The notes beneath the pieces are model-generated. The model saw only the letters and a program-made list of their open reading frames with translations. It was not told the origin of the DNA and did not search any database. Below are positions 47,417 through 58,667 of a stretch of 64,000 nt of DNA, in pieces. How positions within the stretch are numbered: the first letter of the stretch is position 1; each line of letters begins with the position of its first letter. The translations under genes were made by a program, and so were the position numbers. The stretch comes from Epiperipatus broadwayi (lineage: Eukaryota > Onychophora > Udeonychophora > Euonychophora > Peripatidae): contig JAQFVV010000012.1 in assembly GCA_028023455.1 (NCBI GenBank), positions 3,068,023 through 3,132,022 on the forward strand, read 5' to 3'.

Positions 47417-50274
47417 CTATTCGAAATTTTCCATACCCTGCAATGCCCTGTATAACATTTGTTATGTGTATAATGTTTTTTTCTTTCTTCTGTTTTAAAT
47501 TAATGAATAATATATATGTAGAATTTTTTTCCCCCGTATTTGTACGCATATATATGGTTTTTTTTTAAATAACATGAGATACTAGATATGTGTAAAAAAT
47601 TTTGCCCGCATTTTATCGACCAACTGGGCCAAATTTCATTTTTCTTGGAAGAATAGGAATAGGAGAGTTGAAATAATAGATAATAGGTAAAATTTTTCTC
47701 CGAGTTGTCTCTGTGGACGAATGTCATTTTTTAAAAAAAAGATTTAGTACCCTGAGAAGTTTGTTTTAGTTTAATATATTTATATAAAAACATATGTATA
47801 ATTTTTCCGAGTTTTGTTTCCTAATGTGAGCAAATGTCATTTTTGTTTAATTAATTAACAAGTTAAATGTGTTATAAGGTAAAAAAAATTTTCGAGTTTA
47901 GTATAAATTGCTAAAATGAATGTTTTACATTTAGAAAAGTTAACACTCCATTAGTTTTTTTTTTTTTTAGTGAATAGATAATTTGAATAAAATATCAGAG
48001 TTATAGCAACATTTTTTCCTAATTAGTAGTTTTGTCATGGCCAGTTGCCATATAGTTTTTTTTTTTTTTGTCGTATAAAGTATATAGCATCAATGCAGCA
48101 GAAGTGTCAAATAAATACCCACCCACCCTCCCTTAAAATAGCTTTCGTACTTTATGTTATTTAGTATTGCTTAAATATTAGAAGTTTTGATGTAATAATG
48201 TTTTTCGAATTATAGTGTATCTTCGGTAGTGTTAATATTATAGTAAAAAGTACAAATAGATAATATAATTTTTTTCCGTTTGTTTAAATTTTTGTAAAGA
48301 TCTAATAGATATTTTTTTTTCCGTTAATAGAATTTTTTTCTAAGATCGAAAGTTTGATAAGTTCAAATTAACATGTGTCAACGTACGAGGTCAGCAAATA
48401 TTTTTTTCACTTTCTCTGTGTTTCATTTCTATAATGAATAATTTTAATCATGCAAATTTTTTTTTTTTCACTTTTAAATATTTTGCAGTTACGTTTCCTC
48501 GCAAACATATATAAATATAAGTTTTGTTTTAATAAATTCAAATTTAATTTTCAACTTCTGAAATAATATATATATATAAGTGTTCGTCTTAATAAATATA
48601 TATATTAAAGTAGTTTCTGTATAACATATATGTCAGCCACCTTTAGTTAAGATTTTTTTTTTCTCAATTCAGATTATGCTATTGAATCATTTATTGAGTA
48701 ACCGTTAGGTGAAGACCCTGTGAGTAACCGTTAGGTGAAGCCGTTGTTTTTTTAGTAACCGTTTTTGGTGAAGACCCCCTTAGTAACCGTTAGGTGAAGA
48801 CTCCTTATACTTTAGAGTTCTCAATTGCTGAGTAGCCTGAAATAATAGGTCTACATCTGCAATCATTGTTTCCGTGTTATATTGGCGACCAGCGTTTACT
48901 AGCCTGAAATAATAGGAGTATGCAGTCTGCAATATGACAAATCTTTCTAATAAAATCATGTACATGATAAAAAAAATATTTGTATAGGTATATCTGTTTG
49001 TATATTTATATGTAGTCATATATATGCTTATTTAATGATGTACATATTCATATATATGGGTGTATATATACAATTCATTATAGTTCGGTAAAACCCATTT
49101 TTATATAAATGTTTTTTAACAGTTTTTGATCTCAATGCGTGATTCTGTAAAATTGCTTGATAATTGTTAATCTATTCGGGTTGTGACCAAAATGGTAGCT
49201 GGTTTCGATCCCAGGTTCACAATTCGGAGTGGCGGTTATCATGGGATTTTATTTTTATTTTTAATTTTTTTTGTGTATATTTTTGTTTTGTTAATCGTAC
49301 TTTAGGCTATTTAAATTTTTTTTTGTGTCTTGACCAAAATGGTAACTGGTTTCGAACCCAGGTCAGACATGTTACCTTACTGAATTGTTATACGTCTTAG
49401 ACTTAATTAGTATTGCCATTTAAAATACCATTTACTTATTCATGCAGAGATTTTTTTTTTTTTTCGTTTAGCAGAATCATATTAAAAGTTTTTTTGAAAG
49501 TGAAGTGAAAATCAAAATAAATTTTAATCGCATTTAAACTTTATAATCCTTATCAATGTGTGCTTGGATCATTATCCATTAATATGTATATTTGATATGG
49601 CCATTGTCTTGTCGACTGGTGCCCTTATCAAATAAATTTGTCGGCAAGTGCAATCTCTCATATTGGATTACAAATAAACAAACCATGGAGGTAGATGATC
49701 AAAATAAAAATGTATGCGTAGTGAGCCAAAATAATTTTTGAACATGACTTATGTATATTTTGCTCACATATTCCCTTTGATATATATATACTTGTATATT
49801 AATGTAAATGCATTTTTTAGTTGTTTCAGGTGTCAGAGAAAGCCAGGTCAAGCTATAAGTGTATTATTTTAATTGTATTGTGACAACTTAATAATGACAT
49901 TTTAATGAAATATAAAAAAATAAATAAAGTAAAGTGAGGAGAATAATATGTAGTATAAATATTAAAAACAGACACAGCAGGATTTGATATTTTTTTTCAT
50001 GTACAAACAGATACATATAGGCATAGGTTTAAGATAGGACCTCATGAGGTTGGCAAAGTTAATTTTTTAAAACATATAAATAAAACAGATAGTTGGAACT
50101 TAGAATACTGATGTATTTTAGAAAGAAGTAAAATGTTTTTTTGGATATACAGAAGGATATAGCTCCTAGATACGTGTGATAAAATATACTTATCTAGATT
50201 GTTTATAAAAGACTAAAATACATTTTACAAAAAAGATGATTGTTCTATAACAAAATAACCAATATTAGGCAAAA
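47417..50274. other. Non-coding leader of LTR element 2
   Basis: About 2.9 kb with many T homopolymers and no coding signature. It contains a small repeat cluster (48697-48808) and a repeated tRNA-arm-like motif (49184-49219, 49331-49366). Confidence 0.6.
48697..48808 (+). repeat. Short repeat cluster AGTAACCGTTAGGTGAAG
   Basis: Four copies of AGTAACCGTTAGGTGAAGAC or a close variant, spaced 25-31 bases apart. Just downstream the motif AGCCTGAAATAATAGG occurs twice (from 48835 and 48901). Confidence 0.85.
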
Positions 50275-50775
50275 ATGGAGCAACAGAAAAAAGACAAAGA
50301 TTATGACAGCAATGAGGAGGTAGTGCTCAACCTTCCAAATATGGCAACATGTATTCATAGTGACCAAAAATACAATTTGGAAGATCTCATCAAAGAAATG
50401 AGAGACGAAAACAAAATGATGATGACCATGTTCCAAGAAGTTATGAAAATTATATCACAAAGATTGAACCATTTGGAGGCACATATGGAACTCCATCAAG
50501 AACAGAGTATTGCTACAGAAGCATCACCAGAAGATGATGCTCAAAAACAAGATGATACTGATATGAAATCTTCAAATGATTATGAAACAGGCGAAGCCAC
50601 TCACCAGTTGGATTTTTCTGGACAAATGAATGAGGATAGTGAAAAAACAAACAATCAACAGCTGTTGAACCAAATCCAGACACAAGAAGGCAGTGAAATA
50701 TTTACTGTGACAGTAATCAATACTATAACTCCTGTGGCAAAGATTAACCAGGTGGGAACCCTAGACACCACCTAG
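50275..50775 (+). CDS. Gag-like or unknown short ORF in LTR element 2
   Basis: A 166-codon open frame, the longest in the element's interior, starts at an ATG (MEQQKKDKDYDSNEE). It has a probable coiled coil at about residues 38-75 (DLIKEMRDENKMMMTMFQEV and onwards), then an acidic, Gln/Thr-rich tail. No DWW motif, zinc knuckle or protease site is visible. Position after a long leader and the N-terminal coiled coil suggest the start of a gag, but the protein has no recognised domain. Preceding bases (GCAAAAATGG) give a reasonable start context. Confidence 0.4.
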   Translation: MEQQKKDKDYDSNEEVVLNLPNMATCIHSDQKYNLEDLIKEMRDENKMMMTMFQEVMKIISQRLNHLEAHMELHQEQSIATEASPEDDAQKQDDTDMKSSNDYETGEATHQLDFSGQMNEDSEKTNNQQLLNQIQTQEGSEIFTVTVINTITPVAKINQVGTLDTT

Positions 50776-50780
50776 ATAGC

Positions 50781-50993
50781 TTGAAAATCTGTGTCCAAGG
50801 CCAGAACATGACTGAGCAAGAAAAGAAGGCAAGGGAAAAATTAAGATGTATGGCTCGGCATCGCAAGAATCGAAATCGGCAGTATAAATTCAGGAAAGGA
50901 AACCAAGCATGGCTAAGAGACCTTAGGCCAAGTAGTAAAGCATGGAGGAAAGTTAAAAAGTTTTTTCAATATATAAAGGCCCTCACACTTTAA
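50781..50993 (+). pseudogene. Possible integrase C-terminal remnant
   Basis: A 70-codon frame in a different phase from the preceding ORF. The part REKLRCMARHRKNRNRQYKF, then KGNQAWLRDLRPSSKAWRK resembles the end of Ty3/gypsy-type integrases, where a basic segment leads into a V-W-R-hydrophobic strand and a K-W motif. If correct, gag start and pol end are joined by a deletion of everything between. It lies 335 bases before the 3' LTR, where pol should end. The match is from memory of the family pattern and is weak. Confidence 0.4.
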
Positions 50994-51327
50994 AAAAGAA
51001 GTGTGGAGAAAGTGGTTTGTTTTGGAAAAATAATCTCAGCCTAAAAAGAGAGTATAATATTAGAAACAGAAACTTAAAACCTTGCGTACCACTGGACCCC
51101 AGAAACAACAAACATTAGAATATATATATACCTTGTTAGATTAGAACCAACAGTGACCCGACCCTAGTTATATGGTTAAGAAAAAGAAAGACTATAGTTA
51201 GTAACAAATTAAGTATTACAGCAAATAAAGAGTAGGTTTGAACTCACCTGGCACAAAATTTTTACCTCTGACCTGAAGCAACAGCATTTTTTTAACATTT
51301 TTTTTTTGCTCACTAACTATTGGAAAA
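50994..51327. other. 3' non-coding end of LTR element 2
   Basis: No ORF. Ends with T-rich sequence and TTGGAAAA at the LTR; no clear polypurine tract. Confidence 0.4.
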
Positions 51328-53392
51328 TGAAGCAATGGATCTGAAGTCCGATCCATGCTTCACAGCCTCCTATAAACTTAATTAGTATTATAATCCAATA
51401 TCAGCAGGGTTTTGCATTAAAGCTAAAATTAATTATGTTTATATAATTTATATTTGAATTTAACTATTTCATTTTAAATAAATTCCATTTCAAGATTAAA
51501 TTTCTATTAATAAAAATTACTTGTAAAACCTATTAGCCAAACATATATATATATATGAGTTAATGCAAAATTCTGTGAAATAAAATGCTTATTTTATTAA
51601 AAGAAATAATATTTTTTTTTTTAAATCTTGTTAAAATATGGTGTATGATTTCATTTTGAGATAAGCCCACCAACATTTTCTAAAAGAATGTATGTTTGTA
51701 ATTAGTTATCCCATTCAAGGCAAATTAAAGATGGCCTTCTCTTCTTTTTTTAATTAATAAAAATTCAAACTTTAAAGAAAGAAATTTAGAATAAAAAAGT
51801 AAAAGTTATTTTTAGAAAATGTTGGGGGGGGTATCAAGATCTAAGATCATATGCAAAACAATAGAAGGTAGCTTACAAAAAAGATATAAATAGGAGTGAC
51901 AACAAAAGACTTGGCTTTTCAGATTGTCCTTTTGGAGATAGCATTCAGATTTTCCTTTTGGAGATTGCATTCAGATTTCTCTGTAGAGAATTCATTCAGA
52001 TTTTTTGCTGTGCTTTGAACCTCTCTGATTTTGCTTCTCATTTCCATTTTGCTCCAAAAAGTTATTTAACTGTCATCTTCAAAATGACAGGAAGTTTGAA
52101 CATGCTACGAGCTAAAAGTCATATAAATTTGATGGATTCTACTATGCTTGGCAGTTAGGCAAAGCTTTACCTGCCACCGAGGTCCTAAATACCATCAAAA
52201 TGCCATAGTATCCACCCAATTAATTAATCTGAACTCTGTGCTGTGTCTGTAGGACTTTTCATGAAAGCATGCTACATATTTCCACTTTCCTTGTCTGGGC
52301 AAATACCTATCGATGGACGGATCAATCCACGCACATCAACAGAACACGACCAAGGAACCAGGATGGTACTCGTATCTCTCCTCCATTGAACTATTTACTT
52401 TCTACCCTTTTTTGTCCATGCCTTTCTTAATTGCTTCATTGAATTATATTTCTGAAATGTTGTATTTAATTATATTTGTTATGTAACCATTTTATTAGAC
52501 TAGTCTTATATATATATATATATATATTGCATGATCATCTATCATATATATTTAACCTTTTTTCCTTCACTATTATTTCATTACTAACATGTATAAATAT
52601 TTCATATTCCATTGCAGTTAAGTTTAAAAGTTAATTTTTCATTTAAAATCTCTTTCCAATTTCATTTATGTTTCTAAATTCAATATGAGTAAGTTTCCTT
52701 TGTTTGCCAACTTGATCTCAATAACACCTCTTTTGTCCACCATTAGCTTATTAAGTATATCTGATTTAGCTATATAGATTTTAAATAATTTTTAAACTGA
52801 CTGTTTTTAGCGAAAAGCAAATAAAAAATGCTTTGCGAAAGATTTTTATTATTGTACTTTATCGAGGAGATTTGAGTTGACAATTTTATTAAAATTGGGA
52901 AGAAAAGACTTAGACCGCAAAAATATTATATTGTTTAATCTGTTTTTATTGTCTAATTAGTTTTTCATTAATTCAGGGGAATAGTGGAGGCCATTAAAAC
53001 ATTATTAATATTTAAAAAAAGTCATTAATTAAATATATTATTTAACTAAAAAGCTTCAGTTTTCTAATTTTATTTTAATGCTTTATTTTACTTTTCCAAT
53101 GATCCAGGCATGCAAAACACATTTTTCATAGCACTTTTATGCACATTTAACTATTTAGCTCTGTAGGTGTTCCCGTCCATATTTCTCCCCTGATGCTAGT
53201 TTGGGTTGGTTGAAAAAATGATTTATGCATGTCTCAGATAATGTTGTTGGTTCGTAGTTAGCCTTGAGAATAGGAGAACAGGGCAGAGGTCATAGTATTC
53301 TTGATTTAATATCTTGCATATGGGTGGCCTCAAGGTACTTTCACCTAGTATTCGAACTGGGTTAAACCAACATACATCATCTGACTGTCACA
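51328..53392 (+). repeat. LTR retrotransposon 2, 3' LTR
   Basis: Partner of the 5' LTR, about 70 bases shorter owing to small deletions in TA, purine and other runs. No strong polypurine tract precedes it (only TTGGAAAA), which is a weakness of the plus-strand reading. Confidence 0.9.
51885..51893 (+). promoter_or_regulatory. TATA box in 3' LTR
   Basis: Same TATAAATAGGAGTGA motif at the matching place in the downstream LTR. Confidence 0.6.
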
Positions 53393-53519
53393 GTATAGAA
53401 GGAAGATCATTTACAAATAAATTAAGTGTGTGCTGCTTGCCCATTTAACTACTATATATATATATATTATTTAATCCTGTTTTATGTTCTTTTATAATTT
53501 GGAAAATGAAACCATTACA

Positions 53520-53950
53520 GCAATCTAACTTTTAAAACATCTCAAAACATAAAATAATTTTATCTATAATTTACAATGATATACATTTTAAATACACAGT
53601 CATATGTGGCTAATTAAATTATATTATTCACACAGTTCACTGATGATGGCCATTCTTTTTAATAAATCTACAACTATTATATTTTTTTAGTCAAACAATT
53701 TTTTAATAGAATTATGAATCACTCACATGTAAGTGCCATTTCAAATTTAAAAATGATATCTGACTAAAGAGCAATTTTAGATAACCTTCCTTCCTTATTG
53801 GTTGCTTCCATACTCCTCAGTTCTTTCTCATTGTCAAGCACACACTCATAAAAGTTAATTATGAAGTTTAAAATTATTTATATGAAAAGAAATAAAATTT
53901 CTCACACACATGACAGATTTTAACAATAAACAATACTTTATATTTAATTA
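53520..53950 (+). repeat. Dispersed repeat, copy 1 (partner at 55170-55605)
   Basis: Blocks TATTCACACA, TGATGATGGCCAT, ATGATATCTGA, AAAGAGCAATTTTAGATA and TTTAAAATTATTT align in order with 55170-55605. Together with 45195-45243 on the other side of LTR element 2, it forms one interrupted copy. Confidence 0.65.
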
Positions 53951-54710
53951 TGTTTAACAATTCTTTTGTTTATTAGCATCGGAATTTACCATGTCAATCC
54001 TCCTTTTTCATATGAAATCCTTCTTTACCCTCCACATAACTCCTGTATTATCCACTTCCCTTATGCTATCATGCTATCTGTTGAAATCCATTTGTTAAAC
54101 TTCTGTGAAATTAGCTTTATACAATACTATATCTTCTCTGAATTGTAATTTTTAATTATTTACTTATTTAGATTAACATAGTGCTATATATTCTTTTACT
54201 AACGAATAAAATAATTAATTATACAGTGTAGACGAACATTAGTAACGAAACAAAGCAAATTATTTGAAGATTTGACATTTAATGTTTAATAAATTTTAAT
54301 TAAAAATTATAAAAAATCAAATGATTCCAAAACTATCTTTATTTACAATCAAAATAGTTCAAAATTTATCTCTGATTAAGAAAATAAAAGTGAAAATAGT
54401 TCAAACATTATTTCTTTATTTTAAATTTATATCATTTTCAGAAATAATAAATACGTTAAAAAGAAAAAAAAGTAGATAAGTGATATAACATTTTTTGTTT
54501 ATCCGTCTGTGACAGTTTCACTTTCTCATTTCATTAAAGCAAATAGGCGCACGTATTCAAAATATTTTTCATTCCATAGGTGTTTTTTATATCTATAACG
54601 AAATTATATCAGATTAATTCAACTTATTCTTAAAAGTTCAATTTTATATTTATAGTTTCTCATTTGCTAAATGATTTATATATTATAAAAGCATTATAAA
54701 ACTATATAAT
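53951..54710. other. AT-rich spacer
   Basis: Nothing recognised. Confidence 0.4.
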
Positions 54711-54725
54711 AAATTTAACACTTTT

Positions 54726-54833
54726 TTTTCCTATATGTAATAGCATCGGCCGAGACGCGAACCCACACCCGTCTGCAACCAACTACTTGCTTGCAAGGCG
54801 AGTGCGATGACCTCTCGGCTAACAACACTTGAC
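54726..54833 (-). mobile_element. tRNA-derived SINE, long-variable-arm type
   Basis: The minus strand starts GTCAAGTGTTGTTAGCCGAG and has an anticodon stem-loop with loop CTTGCAA and a long variable region. The B box GGGTTCGCGTCTC, GCCGATGCTATTACATATAG and oligo-A follow. The long variable region resembles type II tRNAs (Leu or Ser). Flanked by a perfect 15-bp duplication AAATTTAACACTTTT (54711-54725 and 54834-54848). Confidence 0.88.
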
Positions 54834-54944
54834 AAATTTAACACTTTTCTGTGTTATTTTTTATCAAAAATAAAAAAAGAATCTTGCTGGTTTTGAATAT
54901 ATAGAACCAATTTAAGCTCCAAAATTGGGCATCCATTTATAACA

Positions 54945-55605
54945 GAGTACAAGTACCGACAGGGTGATTAATGGTCAATTTACATTCATTCAGTAATGGC
55001 ACTCAAACAATATACTAATATATAATGAGATGAGATCGTATAAACATAACTATTATTTATATTTTGTTTATTCGCCTCTATTTTTGACTACATTTTAATC
55101 GAACAACCTAATACCATTATTATAATATAATCGATCATATGACTCCACCACAGCATTCTAATTATCCAAACATTTCAAATCTCAAAACAAAACAATATAT
55201 TTATAATTTTCAATAATAAATTTTTTAATCTGCAGTGACATATGACTACTTAATTTATACTATTCACACATGTGACTGTTGATGATCATCCTTTTAATCA
55301 ATGTATAACTGGTAAATATCTTCAATCAACAATATGGGATTATGAATTACTCACATCTAAATGCTATTTCTAATTAAGAAATGATATTCTCTGATTAAAG
55401 AGCAATTTTAGATATACATTCCCCTTCCCTATTGTTTGCTTCTGTATTCCTCAATACTTTCTCATAAGCAAACATGAACACAAAATTAAGAGTTATAAAG
55501 TTTAAAATTATTTGCATGGTAAGAAATAAAATCACTGACATACATGATGGGTTTTATAATAAACAAAATAAATTTATATATAATTAAATACTTTATATTT
55601 TAACA
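54945..55605 (+). repeat. Dispersed repeat, copy 2 (uninterrupted)
   Basis: The left part (ATTCAGTAATGGCACTCA, then ATACTAAT) matches 45207-45243, before LTR element 2. The right part matches 53520-53950, after it. This copy therefore approximates the empty insertion site. Confidence 0.6.
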
Positions 55606-55610
55606 CATGT

Positions 55611-56164
55611 CAAATAAAAAATGTAAATTGATATTAAAAAATAAATGCAAAAAAAAATTACATTTAGATTTAATTAATTAATAATAATGATGATGATGAT
55701 GAAATTTTATATTATTAAAATAATAAATCAAATTTCAACTTACCCAAAATCATTAGTTAATTAGACTGATATTTAATCATTATACTATATTTAAGAGAAT
55801 TTGACTATTATAAATACATATGCATAATTATTAACAAATATTAAGTTCTTAAGACAACTGTAACAGAATAGCTCTTATAAGTTGGCTTATTATCTCTCCT
55901 CTCATTCAAAACAGGCAACAGCTAATTTTCTACAGAAGGGCGACATGGTCCAGAGTACATACTTGCACATGCCATCATTTTAACAATGCATTCTTCTTGG
56001 TTTATTTTTTAATGAATTTTGTCATTATATAATTTTGGTAATTAGCAATTGATTATATTAATTGGCTCCAAATGTCAATAGTCTTCAATTACCCTGTCAA
56101 TAACAGTTCTTAACTATAACTGCTCTCATGTCAACTTCAGCAAACTGTGGAAATAATAATAGAA
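55611..56164. other. AT-rich spacer
   Basis: A GAT trinucleotide run lies near 55687-55700; nothing else recognised. Confidence 0.4.
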
Positions 56165-56552
56165 ACACCAGAGTGGTTTGAGCAAAAACAAAAGCAGCAT
56201 GATTTGAGCAGGACCATAAGAAAATGGTTTGATCAGGCACCCAAGAGAGAGAGAAAGAGTGGGTTGAGCAGAAACAGAAGGGAGATAAAAGATGAGCAGG
56301 AAAAAAAAGATGGAGAGCGACTTGGACAAAAACATGAGAGAGCAGCTTGAGAAGAAATACAAGAGAGTGGTTAGAGCAGGAACACTAAAGGGTAGATGAA
56401 CAGGTTTACATGAGAGCAGCTGTGTGGACAGAAAAGTGTGACTTGAACAAAAGCTAAAGAGAATGACTGGTTTCAGATGGAACAAAAAGAGTGACTTTAA
56501 CAGGACCACTAGAGAATGGATTGATCAGAAACACAAAAGAGAATGGCTTGTA
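56165..56552 (+). repeat. Degenerate ~26-bp minisatellite
   Basis: About fourteen diverged units around the pattern AGAGTGGTTTGAGCAGGAAC followed by ACAAG. The block is purine-rich on this strand and much richer in G than its surroundings. Open frames on both strands through it are by-products of the repeat. Confidence 0.75.
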
Positions 56553-56738
56553 TAATATCTATTTATATGCCCCCATAACAATATATCATACTGTCCAATC
56601 GCAACTTTAGTTTAATCAATGAAAAATATTATTCCTTTCTTTTGTAAATTGTTAATATTTGTTTCTATTACAATATCAGCAAATTATAAGACATAGAATA
56701 ATGTTAAATCAAAAAAGAGAAACCACTTTATTCAAGCG

Positions 56739-56740
<2 letters not shown>

Positions 56741-56791
<51 letters not shown>
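56741..56791. repeat. (TA)n microsatellite
   Basis: About 25 uninterrupted TA units. Confidence 0.9.
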
Positions 56792-56793
<2 letters not shown>

Positions 56794-56794
56794 G

Positions 56795-57165
56795 TAGGAA
56801 AATAAAAATTAAGTATATTCTTTATTATTAAACAATATAAATTAATTAAATGATTATTTTTATTTATAATAAAAGTAAAACTTTTGTATTACTTTTTTTT
56901 TCTTTTATGATATAGAAATATATGCATGAACTTACATTTTTTATATTAAAAACTCAAAATACAGTTATCATATTTCATAAAAAAATATTAACATAATCAT
57001 TTACAACTTATAATGACAAAAATATATAACAAATCATTTTTAAAAAATCATTTACTTTTGCTTTAAATTTACTTCACTTTTAATTAGATATTTATTATTG
57101 TGCTGTAATATAGAACTTCATATTGACTTCAGTTTGATACTATTATATATATTATACATATATAT
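56795..57165. other. AT-rich spacer
   Basis: Nothing recognised. Confidence 0.4.
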
Positions 57166-57167
57166 AT

Positions 57168-57289
57168 AAGTACCATTCACTTATGGTAATATATATATAT
57201 ACAAATTATTACCATAAGTGAATGGTACTTATATATATATATATATATATATATATAAGTACCATTCACTTATGGTAATAATTTGTATA
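57168..57289. repeat. Alternating inverted copies of a 23-33 base unit
   Basis: AAGTACCATTCACTTATGGT runs forward at 57168, inverted at 57201-57230 and forward again at 57257-57289, joined by TA runs. The pieces can form two alternative hairpins or a cruciform. Confidence 0.85.
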
Positions 57290-57900
57290 GATAATTTTTC
57301 TTTCTTTTTTCCTTTATTATTATTTGTATATTGAATGGTTATGATTATTATCATTAGTACTACCACCAGATTATTGCTTAATCATCATCATAGTATGATT
57401 CCATCTCATATAAATTGCCACCCATATATGGTGATTGAAAATATGACAACTGTCTTCATCCTCATATCACCTGATTAGCATTTTTATAATAATCCATAAA
57501 ATTTAAAAAGTCCAAGTATTTTTATTAGTATTAAATTTTTACGGCATCATGATATAACCTAGAATGATATCAAATTCTGAATAATGTCAAAGAAAGTGCA
57601 ACAGTATTGACTAATCATTCTGGTAACATTAAAATATTAACATCAAAGATATTGTATCATAGGATAATTATCTTTGTCCAAAGCATTTTAGTTATCATTA
57701 TAATAAACAATAGATAGATTGAAATAAAATAAAGCGAATCAAAATTACCTAAACCTTTTGATTTTGCAAATAATGTGATTGTTTTTAAATAATGTTTTTG
57801 AATTAGATTGGAGACACAGTATTACTACAGTTAAATAATAAAATAATTAAAGTAATGATTAAATTAACTTTTAAAAAAGATACATTATATAATAGTAATA
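57290..57900. other. AT-rich spacer
   Basis: Nothing recognised. Confidence 0.4.
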
Positions 57901-57904
57901 GTAC

Positions 57905-58623
57905 AATTCAACCCTTAAGCTAACAACAACTCAACCTGCAGTCAAGGCAACCTCTTTTAACAAAAGAAAGGTGTTACCATTCTTATCTATGGTATGTTAT
58001 ATTAATATAGACACTAAAGATTGCAACTTGACCAAAAAATGTGAGATTAATAATAAAACAATGAAGTTTAAACAGACTTCATTAATCAGAAAAATATAAC
58101 CTGTTCCAAAAGTAGTGTAAAAAATAGTTTATTATAACTTCCACAATCTGAAAGCAGACTAATAAATTTATAACTTCCAAATTCCATATAAAGTATACAT
58201 TTACCAAGATAATAAAGTCAATTATTCAAGACTTTAATTTATAAGTGTAAATAATAACAAGCTATCTCAACTTACTTTTATTTATGATCTTATATGTTTA
58301 TATAGACCCTAAAGATTACATCTAGACCAAGGTGTGTTGATAGCTAAAGGGTTGAATATTATTGTCTACTTTTATATATGTATTAAAACCTTAGGTAATG
58401 GAATTTATTGTCTTAATAAATATATACTTTATATGGAATATGGAAGTTATAATTGGCAATTTATTAGTCTGCCTTCAGAACAGGCTATACTTGTCTGATT
58501 AATGAGGTTGTTTAAATTTATTTGCATTATTAATCTCACACTTCTTGGTACTGTTGTAATATTTAGTGTTTATATAAACATATCAGCCCATAGATAAAGG
58601 TTATACCACCTTTAGTATTAAAT

Positions 58624-58667
<44 letters not shown>

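Larger units (their letters stand above)
45244..53392 (+). mobile_element. LTR retrotransposon 2 (long LTRs, mostly non-coding)
   Basis: Two direct copies, 45244-47376 and 51328-53392, each start TGAAGCAATGG and end CTGACTGTCACA. The whole is flanked by the 4-bp duplication GTAT (45240-45243 and 53393-53396). The 3.95-kb interior has a long T-rich leader and one short gag-like ORF with a small pol-like tail. A TATA box in the LTR, the ORF direction and the leader spacing all favour the plus strand. Structure resembles a large non-autonomous derivative (LARD-like). Confidence 0.88.

Noticed and set aside
48887-48906. TTGGCGACCAGCG as a retroviral-type primer binding site
   Set aside because: It lies about 1.5 kb inside the LTR boundary set by the target duplication, too far to prime minus-strand synthesis.
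56126-56509. 127-codon minus-strand frame and 67-codon plus-strand frame over the minisatellite
   Set aside because: Both follow from the repeat unit lacking stops; phase is not conserved between units.
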